Positions 50,999 to 59,679 of a DNA stretch of 64,000 nt are shown here, piece by piece. The notes under the pieces are model-generated. The model was not told the DNA's origin. It did not search any database and worked only from the letters and a program-made list of their open reading frames with translations. This stretch comes from Bacillus pseudomycoides (GTDB taxonomy: Bacteria; Bacillota; Bacilli; Bacillales; Bacillaceae_G): contig NZ_CP064266.1 of the NCBI RefSeq assembly GCF_022811845.1, positions 2,914,001 to 2,978,000 of the forward strand, in the 5' to 3' direction. Numbering within the stretch: position 1 is the first letter of the stretch; every line of letters begins with the position of its first letter. A program made the translations under genes and the position numbers.

Positions 50999-51067
50999 GT
51001 GTTGATTAAGGGTTCCATTCAATTGGGTGCTATGCTGAATTTTTGTAAATTAGTAGCTGTTTGATGT

Positions 51068-51202
51068 TTAATGCTGATTTTGTTGACGAGCTTGTTCTGG
51101 TGTATCAAGGCCTGTTGCACCAGGATATTGCAATGATTGATTACGATCCGATTCAACGCGGCGTGATTGTTTTAATTTCTTTTCTTGGCGATCTTTTCCC
51201 AT
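51068..51202 (-). CDS. ypzI: YpzI family small protein
   Basis: A 44-residue, highly charged protein starting MGKDRQEKKLKQSRRVESDR and containing YPGATGLDTPEQARQ, matching the YpzI family of Bacillus as I recall it. Start ATG 51202 with GGAGG (51214-51218) about 11 nt upstream; stop TAA 51068-51070. It is divergent from yphA. Function unknown. Codon usage and ribosome binding site are normal, and the frame is clean. Confidence 0.85.
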   Translation of the reverse strand: MGKDRQEKKLKQSRRVESDRNQSLQYPGATGLDTPEQARQQNQH

Positions 51203-51323
51203 CGTTACCTACACCTCCCCTCAATAGAAAGTGTTGCTGTTATAAGAAAAAACTATGCAAGAAGAAGAAAAGGATTAGTTTTCATAAAAAGTTCCCATAA
51301 TGGAAATGATAGGAGGGGAAAAT

Positions 51324-51923
51324 ATGGATGGAAGCTATTTTTATTTTTTAGCGTGGATGGGCTGGATTGTTACAACATTTTTTTTGAAAAAAGATGAAAT
51401 GCGATGGAAAATGAGTGCTGTTATATTAATGTTTATTATTTGTTCACAGATTACCGTATCCATTGCTTCTTCCATTATATCAATAAATGCATTTATACTC
51501 GGCGGTATTTCGTTTTTTGGTATTGCTCTATATTCTATATGGAAAAAAATATACGCTTTATTGTCGGCACTTATTATTGCTATGTTATACACAAGTTTTC
51601 ATTTGTTAGAGGTGTATGACCCAATTTGGATTGTTATTGATCGAACTTTTATGTTAAGTGGTGCTCTTGTGTATGCGTCAATTTTATTACAAAGAGATCG
51701 CTTATTACGTCTATGTTCTTTATATGCTGGAGCATTACAAGGAGAAATATTGGTAACCTTTATTTTTCGAAGGCTTCATTTTCCATACGAATTTGGTAGT
51801 TTGACGTTTTTTGATATCATGGCTGTTTCTACGCTACTTGTTATGATGATGTCTTACATTGTAAAAGTATCGGCGTATAGAGGGCAATTTAGAAAAAAAC
51901 ATGTAAAAGAAAGGCAAGGATAA
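51324..51923 (+). CDS. yphA: YphA family membrane protein
   Basis: A 199-residue polytopic membrane protein with about six hydrophobic helices, corresponding to B. subtilis YphA by position and N-terminal pattern (YFLAWMGWIVTTFFLKK). Function unknown. ATG 51324 has AGGAGGGG at 5-nt spacing; ATG 51300 does not. Directly followed (3 bp) by the YIEGIA gene. Confidence 0.82.
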   Translation: MDGSYFYFLAWMGWIVTTFFLKKDEMRWKMSAVILMFIICSQITVSIASSIISINAFILGGISFFGIALYSIWKKIYALLSALIIAMLYTSFHLLEVYDPIWIVIDRTFMLSGALVYASILLQRDRLLRLCSLYAGALQGEILVTFIFRRLHFPYEFGSLTFFDIMAVSTLLVMMMSYIVKVSAYRGQFRKKHVKERQG

Positions 51924-51926
51924 TAC

Positions 51927-52820
51927 ATGACTGAATATACACCAGCCATTTTATGTGGCGTCATTGCTGGAACAGTAACGCGGATTTTGATGCTTCGTAC
52001 AGATACGAGGCAATATCCGACACGTTTACATGGAAAAATCATTCACATTGCTATGGGGTTAATCGCAGCAGCTTTAGGAGCAATTGCTATTCCATCTATT
52101 TTGAAAAAGGATTTTTCAGCAATTACTTTTCTTACATTAGCGGCATCTCAATTTCGAGATGTAAGAAATATGGAAAGGAATACACTGCAGCAATTAGATG
52201 GATATGAGCTTGTACCACGTGGAAACACGTATATTGAGGGGATAGCATTAGTATTTGAAAGTCGTAACTATTTAGCGATGTTAACATCATTTGTGACAAC
52301 ATTTACATATATAGGATTTCATTCATGGATTGCTGGGGTAGTGGCTGGATTAGCTGGATTTTTCGTTGCTAAAACATTAATGTCTGGTAAAAGGTTACGT
52401 GACCTTGTGGACGTTGAGCATGTTCCTCTCCGTTTTGAAGGAGCAGGACTATATATTGATAACATTTATATTATGAATATTGGATTACCAGCAAGGCAAG
52501 AAGAAATTATGAAGTACGGAATGGGCTTTATTTTAAAGCCTAAGTCTATCGATGCAAGGGTAACGATTTCGAATCTTGGACAACGACAGGCAATATTGCA
52601 TGATGTCTCCGTTGCATTGGGCATATTCAGGGATTCTGGAACCCCAGCGTTAGTCCCGTTAGCTAAGCGTGATTTAGGGGATGGAAGAGTAGGGGTATTT
52701 GTACTCCCGCAAGATCAAGATGTAAAAAAAGCGATTGCTGTCATAGGAAATGTACCGACTTTAGAAAGTGCAGTTCATATGTCATCGGAGGCTCCTAAAG
52801 GAAGGGGAGATATGCGATGA
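51927..52820 (+). CDS. yphB: YIEGIA family membrane protein (YphB)
   Basis: A 297-residue protein with several N-terminal membrane helices and the diagnostic YIEGIA hexapeptide at residues 102-107 (RGNTYIEGIALVF). The family is restricted to endospore formers and is thought to be a sporulation membrane protein of unknown mechanism. ATG 51927 follows AAGGATAATAC. It overlaps the next gene at ATGCGATGA, an arrangement seen for the YIEGIA capping subunit. Confidence 0.9.
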   Translation: MTEYTPAILCGVIAGTVTRILMLRTDTRQYPTRLHGKIIHIAMGLIAAALGAIAIPSILKKDFSAITFLTLAASQFRDVRNMERNTLQQLDGYELVPRGNTYIEGIALVFESRNYLAMLTSFVTTFTYIGFHSWIAGVVAGLAGFFVAKTLMSGKRLRDLVDVEHVPLRFEGAGLYIDNIYIMNIGLPARQEEIMKYGMGFILKPKSIDARVTISNLGQRQAILHDVSVALGIFRDSGTPALVPLAKRDLGDGRVGVFVLPQDQDVKKAIAVIGNVPTLESAVHMSSEAPKGRGDMR

Positions 52821-53002
52821 TGTTAGAAAGTTACATTCTTGCTGTAATTACGATGACGCCAGAAAAGTTTGCGGGTGGAGCACCGTTATTTGTTTGTGAG
52901 TCAACAGAAGAAATGGAATTTGTAGCAAATAATTTAGAAGCAATTCTAGACGGTATTGCCCACCGCTTGCAAGAGAATGTATATATTATTGTGAAACATT
53001 AG
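52817..53002 (+). CDS. Capping complex subunit for YIEGIA
   Basis: A 61-residue soluble alpha/beta protein (SYILAVITMTPEKFAGGAPL, then ESTEEMEFVANNLEAILDGI and VYIIVKH) encoded overlapping the YIEGIA gene, matching the small partner annotated as YIEGIA capping subunit. ATG 52817 or 52820 could be the start. Exact role unknown; presence of the pair suggests a complex. Confidence 0.8.
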   Translation: MMLESYILAVITMTPEKFAGGAPLFVCESTEEMEFVANNLEAILDGIAHRLQENVYIIVKH

Positions 53003-53061
53003 TAACGTGTGATATAATATGAGATGTTTTGATATGATGAGAAATATTCTGGAATGCAAAT

Positions 53062-53088
53062 CCCTTCTTGCACAAAGAAGGGTTTTTT
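53062..53088 (+). terminator. Terminator of yphA-yphB
   Basis: 8-bp stem 53062-53069/53075-53082 with five-base loop and six T residues. Confidence 0.85.
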
Positions 53089-53126
53089 ACATAATAAACA
53101 GAAGCAAGCTGAAAGGATGAAATGAT

Positions 53127-54437
53127 ATGCCGAAACCAGTAGTGGCAATAGTAGGGCGCCCGAACGTAGGAAAATCTACTATTTTTAATAGAATTGTTGG
53201 AGAGAGAGTTTCAATTGTAGAAGATATCCCAGGTGTAACGCGAGATCGTATTTATAGCGCCGGTGAATGGTTAAACCATGAATTTAACATTATTGATACA
53301 GGTGGAATTGATATTGGAGACGAACCGTTTTTGACACAAATTCGTCAACAGGCAGAAGTTGCGATTGATGAAGCAGATGTTATTGTTTTTATGACAAATG
53401 GTCGCGATGGTGTAACAGCTGCAGATGAAGAGGTTGCAAAAATTTTATATCGTTCTAAAAAGCCGGTTGTACTAGCGGTGAATAAGGTTGATAATCCAGA
53501 GATGCGTAATGATATTTATGATTTCTATGCATTAGGATTTGGCGAGCCATTCCCAATTTCAGGTACACACGGATTAGGTTTAGGTGATTTATTAGACGAA
53601 GCAGCAAAGCATTTCCCTAAGATTGAAGAAGAGGCATATGATGACGAAACAATTCGTTTCTCATTAATTGGGCGTCCAAATGTAGGGAAATCATCACTTG
53701 TAAATGCATTGCTTGGTCAAGAACGTGTAATCGTAAGTAATGTAGCAGGAACAACACGTGATGCTGTCGATACACCATATAGTAAAGATGGTCAAGATTA
53801 CGTTATCATTGATACAGCTGGTATGCGTAAAAAAGGAAAAGTATACGAGAGTACCGAAAAGTATAGTGTACTTCGTGCATTAAGAGCGATTGAACGCTCT
53901 GACGTTGTTTTAGTTGTTTTAGACGGTGAAGAAGGAATTATTGAGCAAGATAAAAAAATTGCTGGTTATGCACATGATTCAGGACGAGCGGTAATTATTG
54001 TTGTGAATAAATGGGATGCAGTTAAAAAAGATGAAAAGACAATGAAAGCATTTGAAGAAAATATTCGTGCGCACTTCCAGTTTTTAGAATATGCACCGAT
54101 TGTATTCTTATCTGCGAAAACGAAGAAGCGTACACAGACGTTATTACCAGTTATTAATGAAGTAAATGAAAGTCATAGCATTCGCGTACAAACAAATGTA
54201 CTAAATGACGTAATTATGGATGCAGTAGCAATGAATCCAACGCCAACACATAACGGTAGTCGTTTGAAAATCTTCTATGCAACACAAGTTGCGGTGAAAC
54301 CACCAACATTTGTTGTCTTTGTAAATGATCCAGAATTAATGCACTTTTCATATGAGCGTTTCTTAAAGAATCGTTTGCGTGAGTCGTTTGGCTTCGTAGG
54401 AACGCCGATTCGAATTATTTCTAGAGCAAGAGACTAA
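53127..54437 (+). CDS. der: Ribosome-biogenesis GTPase Der
   Basis: A 436-residue essential GTPase with two tandem G domains and a C-terminal KH-like domain, needed for 50S subunit assembly. First domain: GRPNVGKSTIFN, DTGG, NKVD; second domain: GRPNVGKSSLVN, DTAGMRKKGK, NKWD. The C-terminus VGTPIRIISRARD is that of the family. ATG 53127. It is 18 bp upstream of gpsA, as in B. subtilis, so probably co-transcribed. Confidence 0.98.
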   Translation: MPKPVVAIVGRPNVGKSTIFNRIVGERVSIVEDIPGVTRDRIYSAGEWLNHEFNIIDTGGIDIGDEPFLTQIRQQAEVAIDEADVIVFMTNGRDGVTAADEEVAKILYRSKKPVVLAVNKVDNPEMRNDIYDFYALGFGEPFPISGTHGLGLGDLLDEAAKHFPKIEEEAYDDETIRFSLIGRPNVGKSSLVNALLGQERVIVSNVAGTTRDAVDTPYSKDGQDYVIIDTAGMRKKGKVYESTEKYSVLRALRAIERSDVVLVVLDGEEGIIEQDKKIAGYAHDSGRAVIIVVNKWDAVKKDEKTMKAFEENIRAHFQFLEYAPIVFLSAKTKKRTQTLLPVINEVNESHSIRVQTNVLNDVIMDAVAMNPTPTHNGSRLKIFYATQVAVKPPTFVVFVNDPELMHFSYERFLKNRLRESFGFVGTPIRIISRARD

Positions 54438-54455
54438 TGGAGAGGATGTGATTTT

Positions 54456-55478
54456 ATGAAAAAAATCACAGTAGTAGGAGCAGGGAGCTGGGGCACAGCG
54501 TTAGCGATGGTATTAGCTGACAATGGTCATGATGTACGTATTTGGGGAAATCGATCAGAGCTCATGGAGGAAATCAATATGAAACATGAGAACGGTCGAT
54601 ATCTGCCAGGGATTACATTGCCAAGCACAATCGTAGCCTATCCTTCCTTAGAAGAAGCATTAGTAGATGTAGATACAGTACTTTTAGTCGTGCCAACGAA
54701 AGCGTATCGCGAAGTACTGCGAAATATGAAAGGTATGGTTTCACAGCCAATTACTTGGGTTCATGCAAGTAAAGGAATTGAACCAGGTACTTCAAAACGT
54801 ATTTCAGAAATGATTGAAGAAGAAATTCCAGCGCATCTTATTCGTGATGTTGTTGTTTTATCAGGACCGAGCCATGCGGAAGAGGTTGGACTTCGTCAAG
54901 CTACAACAGTCACTGCAGCTGCTAAACGTATGGAGGCAGCTGAAGAAGTGCAAGATTTATTTATGAATAGTTACTTCCGTGTATATACGAATCCTGATAT
55001 CATCGGCGTGGAGCTTGGCGGTGCATTAAAAAATATTATTGCGCTAGCTGCTGGTATAACAGATGGCCTTGGCCTAGGTGATAATGCAAAAGCGGCTCTT
55101 ATGACGCGCGGTTTAACAGAGATTGCTCGTTTAGGAAGAAGGATGGGCGGCAATCCGTTAACATTTGCAGGTCTAACAGGAATGGGTGACTTAATTGTAA
55201 CTTGTACAAGTGTTCATAGCCGAAATTGGCGTGCGGGAAATATGCTTGGAAAAGGGCATTCTTTAGAAGAAGTACTAGATAGTATGGGAATGGTTGTTGA
55301 AGGTGTACGGACAACGAAAGCGGCATACGAAATGGCTAAGAAAATGGAAGTTGAAATGCCAATTACAGCAGCTTTATATGATGTATTATTCAATGGGAAT
55401 AACGTGAAAGATGCGGTAGGCTCATTGATGGGGCGTGTTCGTAAACATGAAGTTGAAGCGATACCTGATTTATTATAA
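54456..55478 (+). CDS. gpsA: NAD(P)H-dependent glycerol-3-phosphate dehydrogenase
   Basis: A 340-residue enzyme making sn-glycerol-3-phosphate from dihydroxyacetone phosphate for phospholipid synthesis. N-terminal Rossmann motif VVGAGSWGTALAMVLADNGH; VHASKGIEPGT; LSGPSHAEEV; catalytic-Lys region GVELGGALKNIIALAAGITDG, read in pieces; GDLIVTCTS and RNWRAGNMLGKG. GGAGAGGATGTG precedes ATG 54456. Terminated by a long hairpin. Confidence 0.98.
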   Translation: MKKITVVGAGSWGTALAMVLADNGHDVRIWGNRSELMEEINMKHENGRYLPGITLPSTIVAYPSLEEALVDVDTVLLVVPTKAYREVLRNMKGMVSQPITWVHASKGIEPGTSKRISEMIEEEIPAHLIRDVVVLSGPSHAEEVGLRQATTVTAAAKRMEAAEEVQDLFMNSYFRVYTNPDIIGVELGGALKNIIALAAGITDGLGLGDNAKAALMTRGLTEIARLGRRMGGNPLTFAGLTGMGDLIVTCTSVHSRNWRAGNMLGKGHSLEEVLDSMGMVVEGVRTTKAAYEMAKKMEVEMPITAALYDVLFNGNNVKDAVGSLMGRVRKHEVEAIPDLL

Positions 55479-55480
55479 GT

Positions 55481-55527
55481 AAAAGCTGTATGCGTGCAAC
55501 AAAAAGCACGTATACAGCTTTTTTGTT
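55481..55527 (+). terminator. Terminator of der-gpsA
   Basis: 17-bp stem 55481-55497/55506-55522 with one G-T pair, followed by a T-run. Confidence 0.88.
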
Positions 55528-55598
55528 TTTCTAGGTCTTTTCACCATTTATTTCTTTTTGCATACAATGGATTGTAACTTGAAGAGAGGGTGAAGGAA

Positions 55599-55850
55599 AT
55601 GGATAATAACATTTTCAATAATATCGAGAAAGAAGCGAAAGTAAATAAAGACGATATTTTTAAATTAGCGTCATCTGTACAAAATGCGAATTTACGTGAT
55701 GAGAAAGTACTTCGTCAATTAATACATCAAGTCGCAGTAATGGCGGGTAGAGAGGTACCAAAGGAGCAAGAAGATCAAATTGTAAAAGCAATTATTAATA
55801 ATAATATGCCAACAGATTTTAGCTCGTTAAGTAAAATGTTTAAAAAATAA
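55599..55850 (+). CDS. spoVIF: Stage VI sporulation protein F (SpoVIF)
   Basis: An 83-residue soluble helical protein with segments typical of the SpoVIF/YjcC family (VNKDDIFKLASSVQNANLRD, LIHQVAVMAGREVPKEQEDQ, MPTDFSSLSKMFKK). In B. subtilis SpoVIF is required for proper spore coat assembly under GerE. ATG 55599 is preferred to GTG 55590, as AGAGGGTGAAGG lies directly before it. Stand-alone between gpsA and yphE. Confidence 0.85.
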   Translation: MDNNIFNNIEKEAKVNKDDIFKLASSVQNANLRDEKVLRQLIHQVAVMAGREVPKEQEDQIVKAIINNNMPTDFSSLSKMFKK

Positions 55851-55941
55851 AGTATGAGAAACAAAGGGTTCGAGGGTTGCATACGATAGCTATGAAGTAT
55901 GAAGAAATGGGATTAGAGCTGTTTGTGGGCGTATTTGGTCA

Positions 55942-55978
55942 ACCGAAGCGAAGATAATACATTCGCTTCGGTTTTATT
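55942..55978 (+). terminator. Terminator of spoVIF
   Basis: 11-bp stem 55942-55952/55962-55972 followed by TTTATTTTT. Confidence 0.8.
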
Positions 55979-56071
55979 TTTGATGGAAATATCGCTATCT
56001 CAACATCTAGTAAAAAGTAAAGGGGAGTTTCATCAATTAAAGTCTACTTTTGGTAGTTTTATTTACTTCGT

Positions 56072-56145
56072 AAAATCCCGATTGGTGAGGGCTAATCATC
56101 AATGAGAGAGGAAGAAAAACCTCATTGATTAAAGTTTCACTTTAT
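56072..56145 (+). repeat. bcr1-like repeat, short copy F
   Basis: AAAAT-CCCGATTGGTGAGGGCT on the left and CATTGATTAAAGTTTCAC-TTTAT (56141-56145) on the right, about 74 bp. Internal arms CAATGAG/CTCATTG make a hairpin. The 700-bp gap 55851-56547 holds this, two R2 copies and a terminator; no intact gene was found. Confidence 0.55.
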
Positions 56146-56157
56146 ATATAATAATTT

Positions 56158-56322
56158 TGATTTTTCAGTATATAAGTTGTTGTTAAGAAAAACAAAAGGT
56201 GACCCGCACTCATTTGCTTTCTTTACTTTCACATGGCATGGACAAAAAGAGGGTCTGGCTGCTTCTATGCATGGCCGGATACTCTCTCCCAATCAAAAAG
56301 AAACGATTTTTCCCGTTTTTTA
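56158..56322 (+). repeat. Interspersed repeat family R2, copy 4
   Basis: Contains TTTTTCAGTATATAAGTTG, ACATGGCATGGACAAAAAGA, GGTCTGGCTGCTTCTATGCA, GGCCGGATACTCTCTCCC and AAAAAGAAACG. Its left flank matches copy 3. Confidence 0.75.
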
Positions 56323-56334
56323 AATTTGGACGAA

Positions 56335-56470
56335 GTCACGGTTATGAAAACAAAAGAAAATCCCCACTCATTTTCTCCTTTTGTTTTTACATGGCATGGG
56401 GCAGAAAAAGGATCTGACCGCTTCTATGCATGGTCGGATGCTCCCTTCCATCCTAAAAAGAAAGGTCTTA
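56335..56470 (+). repeat. Interspersed repeat family R2, copy 5
   Basis: Starts CACGGTTATGAAAACAAAAG, continues CCACTCATTTTCTCC, ACATGGCATGGGGCAGAAAA, GGATCTGACCGCTTCTATGC, GTCGGATGCTCCCTTCC and AAAAAGAAAGG. It lies in tandem with copy 4, same orientation. Confidence 0.75.
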
Positions 56471-56547
56471 TATTATTTTTATTTATTTAAAATTTTTAAT
56501 TTGTTAAAATAATATAAAAAATAACTTAACAATTAAGGGGTGGGTAT

Positions 56548-56751
56548 ATGTCTGAAGGCCTTATCAAAATGTGGTTTTCTTTAGGGGCAATGGGATTCAT
56601 GTTTATTGCGGTAGTTTTTATTTTATTAAGCAGACATAAAATGAAGAATAAAATTTTGAAAGGGATTACAGCGATGGTTGCTTATACACTTATGATTGTA
56701 TCTGGGATTGTTATTTTCCTTGTTGTGTTTAGTGGACCGGTTGAACAATAA
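56548..56751 (+). CDS. yphE: YphE (DUF2768) small membrane protein
   Basis: A 67-residue protein with two membrane helices (KMWFSLGAMGFMFIAVVFIL and AYTLMIVSGIVIFLVVF), matching DUF2768/YphE, which sits between gpsA and spoIVA in B. subtilis. ATG 56548 after AAGGGGTGGG. Function unknown; the neighbourhood suggests sporulation. Confidence 0.85.
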   Translation: MSEGLIKMWFSLGAMGFMFIAVVFILLSRHKMKNKILKGITAMVAYTLMIVSGIVIFLVVFSGPVEQ

Positions 56752-56860
56752 GAATGAATAATCACCACTCTTTGTTTTCGGATAGATTGTGAGGGGGTAG
56801 GTGGCGATGCATAAACGATTGTTAATAGATGTGAGTGAGAAAATAAAGGGTGGATTGTTT

Positions 56861-57571
56861 GTGAAAAAAAAATATATGATTTTAATATTTTGTTGTATAA
56901 GCCTTTTATCGGGATGTATGTACCCTAGAGAAAATATGAAACAAAATGCCATACCTTATGAAGATCAATTGCAAGCTGTTCAAAAGGCGGTCAATACATA
57001 TAAGGAACAAAATAGTGGCTTATTACCAATTAAAACACGTGATATGAATACACCGATTTATCAAAAATACCCCATTGATTTTCAAAAGATTGCACCACGT
57101 TACATACAAGAAGCACCTGGAAATGCGTATGAAAGTGGTGGGGTGTATCAATATGTATTAGTAGATGTAGAAACAAATCCAACGGTAAAGTTACTTGATG
57201 TCAGAATGGCAGAGCAAATACGAGATGTCCAGTTGAAGTTACAAATGTATCGCGATGATCATCAATATCCTCCTTTTAAAAAGGTTATTGCAGACGGTGT
57301 GTATGAACTGGATTTCAAAAAAATGGGATATAAAGATGTACCACAAGTAACGAGTCCATATTCTGGAAAGGGATTGCCACTTGTAATCAATGAGAAAGGA
57401 GAGATTTTTGTTGACTATCGAATGGATTTATATGAAATGTTACAAAAAAATGGAGGAGAAATGAAAGAGGGGGAAGATATTCGGAATATGCTTTTCAAAG
57501 ATACACCATTTGTGCCAGCATACTCCTTACCGTATACGGTAAAAAACGGAGAACCAATTTTTTTTAAATGA
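56861..57571 (+). CDS. yphF: YphF family lipoprotein
   Basis: A 236-residue predicted lipoprotein: hydrophobic N-terminus and lipobox LLSGC with Cys19, followed by a soluble domain with YEDQLQAVQKAVNTYKEQ and RYIQEAPGNAYESGGVYQY. Matches YphF by position before spoIVA. GTG 56861 (AAGGGTGG, 7-nt spacing) is chosen; the longer frame from 56801 would bury the signal peptide. Function unknown. Confidence 0.82.
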   Translation: MKKKYMILIFCCISLLSGCMYPRENMKQNAIPYEDQLQAVQKAVNTYKEQNSGLLPIKTRDMNTPIYQKYPIDFQKIAPRYIQEAPGNAYESGGVYQYVLVDVETNPTVKLLDVRMAEQIRDVQLKLQMYRDDHQYPPFKKVIADGVYELDFKKMGYKDVPQVTSPYSGKGLPLVINEKGEIFVDYRMDLYEMLQKNGGEMKEGEDIRNMLFKDTPFVPAYSLPYTVKNGEPIFFK

Positions 57572-57580
57572 TAAGTCATG

Positions 57581-57623
57581 AACCTTTCTTCTAGCGAATA
57601 AGTTCTAGAAGAAAGGTTTTTTC
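57581..57623 (+). terminator. Terminator of yphF
   Basis: 14-bp stem 57581-57594/57605-57618 followed by TTTTTT. Confidence 0.88.
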
Positions 57624-57670
57624 ATGTAATACAACTTATGATGAAAACAAAAAGTTTCTTTTTAAATAGT

Positions 57671-57699
57671 CATATGAATTTAGGACAAAATCATATGAT
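57671..57699 (+). promoter_or_regulatory. Possible sigma-E promoter of spoIVA
   Basis: CATATGA (57671-57677) and CATATGAT (57692-57699) resemble the sigma-E -35/-10 pattern (ATATT-like, CATACAAT-like). spoIVA is sigma-E dependent in B. subtilis. The start codon is 110 bp downstream, so this is tentative. Confidence 0.35.
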
Positions 57700-57809
57700 A
57701 TATTGTCCACACTTCTAGAACATTTTATATGATAGGAAACATCCATGAAAGTTATTACATGTGAATACAAATTTGTATTATTCCCAAAAATTTTGAGGGA
57801 GGGAATCAC

Positions 57810-59288
57810 TTGGAAAAGGTTGATATTTTTAAAGATATTGCTGAGCGCACAGGCGGTGATATTTATTTAGGGGTTGTAGGAGCTGTTCGAACAGGGAAAT
57901 CAACGTTTATTAAAAAATTTATGGAGCTTGTTGTTATTCCGAATATCGAAAATGATTCAGATCGTCAGAGAGCACAAGATGAATTACCTCAAAGTGCCGC
58001 TGGACGTACGATTATGACAACAGAACCGAAATTTGTTCCAAACCAAGCGGTTTCCATCCAAGTTGATGACGGTCTTGAAGTAAATATACGATTAGTAGAT
58101 TGTGTAGGTTATACGGTTCCTGGAGCGAAAGGGTATGAAGATGAGAATGGCCCGCGAATGATTAATACACCGTGGTATGAAGAGCCTATCCCGTTTCATG
58201 AGGCTGCTGAAATTGGAACGCGTAAAGTAATTCAAGAACATTCTACTATTGGGGTTGTCATTACAACTGATGGAACGATTGGAGAAATTCCAAGACGGGA
58301 TTATATAGAAGCAGAAGAACGTGTTATCAATGAGTTAAAAGAAGTAGGTAAACCATTTATCATGATTATTAATACTGTACAGCCGTATCATCCAGATACA
58401 GAAAAGTTACGTCAAAGTTTATCAGAGGAGCATGATATTCCTGTATTAGCAATGAGTGTGGAGAGTTTGAGAGAAACAGATGTTTACAATGTACTTCGTG
58501 AAGCTTTATTTGAATTCCCTGTTTTAGAAGTGAATGTAAATCTACCAAGCTGGGTCATGGTATTAAATGAAGGACATTGGTTACGTCAAAGTTATCAAGA
58601 AGCTGTTCAAGAGACGGTGAAAGATATAAAAAGACTGCGTGATGTAGACCGCGTTGTTTGGCAGTTTAGTCAATATGAGTTTATTGATCGAGCAAGCTTA
58701 GCGGGGATTGACATGGGGCAAGGGGTTGCGGAGATTGACTTATATGCACCTGATGAGTTGTACGATCAAATATTAAAAGAAGTTGTAGGGGTAGAAATTA
58801 GAGGGAAAGACCATTTATTAAAGCTTATGCTTGATTTATCTCATGCGAAAACGGAGTATGATCAAGTTTCAGATGCTTTAAGAATGGTCAAACAAACAGG
58901 ATATGGTGTGGCTGCACCTGCTTTAGCTGATATGAGTCTAGATGAGCCAGAAATTATTCGCCATGGATCGCGTTTTGGTGTGAAATTAAAGGCTGTTGCA
59001 CCGTCTATTCATATGATTAAAGTGGATGTTGAATCTACATTTGAGCCGATTATTGGTACTGAAAAGCAAAGTGAAGAACTTGTCCGTTATTTAATGCAAG
59101 ATTTTGAGGATGATCCGCTTTCGATATGGAATTCTGATATCTTTGGACGCTCGCTGAGTTCAATTGTTCGAGAAGGGATTCAAGCGAAATTGTCTTTAAT
59201 GCCTGAAAATGCACGTTATAAATTAAAAGAAACGCTCGAAAGAATTATTAACGAAGGATCTGGCGGATTAATTGCCATTATTTTATAA
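57810..59288 (+). CDS. spoIVA: Stage IV sporulation protein A (coat basement ATPase)
   Basis: A 492-residue cytoskeletal ATPase that polymerises on the outer forespore membrane and anchors the spore coat. N-terminal VEKVDIFKDIAERTGGDIY-like region (first residue initiator), Walker A GAVRTGKST, then RLVDCVGYTVPGA (Walker B/switch), TDGTIGEIPRRDY and the C-terminal anchor helix ending SGGLIAIIL. The start is TTG 57810 with GAGGGAGGG 6 nt upstream. Length is exactly the family length. Confidence 0.98.
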   Translation: MEKVDIFKDIAERTGGDIYLGVVGAVRTGKSTFIKKFMELVVIPNIENDSDRQRAQDELPQSAAGRTIMTTEPKFVPNQAVSIQVDDGLEVNIRLVDCVGYTVPGAKGYEDENGPRMINTPWYEEPIPFHEAAEIGTRKVIQEHSTIGVVITTDGTIGEIPRRDYIEAEERVINELKEVGKPFIMIINTVQPYHPDTEKLRQSLSEEHDIPVLAMSVESLRETDVYNVLREALFEFPVLEVNVNLPSWVMVLNEGHWLRQSYQEAVQETVKDIKRLRDVDRVVWQFSQYEFIDRASLAGIDMGQGVAEIDLYAPDELYDQILKEVVGVEIRGKDHLLKLMLDLSHAKTEYDQVSDALRMVKQTGYGVAAPALADMSLDEPEIIRHGSRFGVKLKAVAPSIHMIKVDVESTFEPIIGTEKQSEELVRYLMQDFEDDPLSIWNSDIFGRSLSSIVREGIQAKLSLMPENARYKLKETLERIINEGSGGLIAIIL

Positions 59289-59290
59289 GC

Positions 59291-59322
59291 AAAAGCTCCC
59301 TGTGCTCGCAGGGGGCTTTTTT
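59291..59322 (+). terminator. Terminator of spoIVA
   Basis: Stem AAAGCTCCCTG/CAGGGGGCTTT with one mismatch and 6-nt loop; its T-run merges into the TTTAT of the adjoining repeat. Confidence 0.8.
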
Positions 59323-59422
59323 TATCCCGCTATTCGCAGGCAGTAAAATTTCTATTGAAAAGTGAGGAGGACAGGGAGACCGGTCTGGAAACGCTCGCTT
59401 CGTGATGAAAGTTTTGCTTTAT
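59321..59422 (+). repeat. bcr1-like repeat, copy G, inserted in a terminator T-run
   Basis: Flanked by TTTAT at 59321-59325 and 59418-59422; starts CCCGCTATTCGCAGGCAGTA and ends ATGAAAGTTTTGC. About 92 bp without the duplications. It lies exactly at the T-run of the spoIVA terminator. Confidence 0.8.
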
Positions 59423-59527
59423 AGGGGAGTAGGTAGTAAATAAATAGCAATTATCTAACAATTTGTAGCATATTGTCAAGTTTCATCGTTTTTTCACATT
59501 TTCGCAGTAACAATTTCTTTAAAAATA

Positions 59528-59554
59528 TTGAATTATACAGGAGAATCGTATAAT
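59528..59554 (+). promoter_or_regulatory. Candidate promoter of hup
   Basis: TTGAAT (59528-59533), 15-nt spacer, TATAAT (59549-59554). The spacer is short; about 125 bp of leader precede the gene. No other gene is seen in 59423-59679. Confidence 0.4.
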
Positions 59555-59679
59555 ATAGGCGTTGATAATGATTTATCTACATCTTTGTAGTATAGAATTT
59601 GTAAAAATTGCCTACAAATGAAAGTAAGACTCATTTTATGATCATTATACAGTCTTATCTTTGGGAGGAGGTGAATGGC

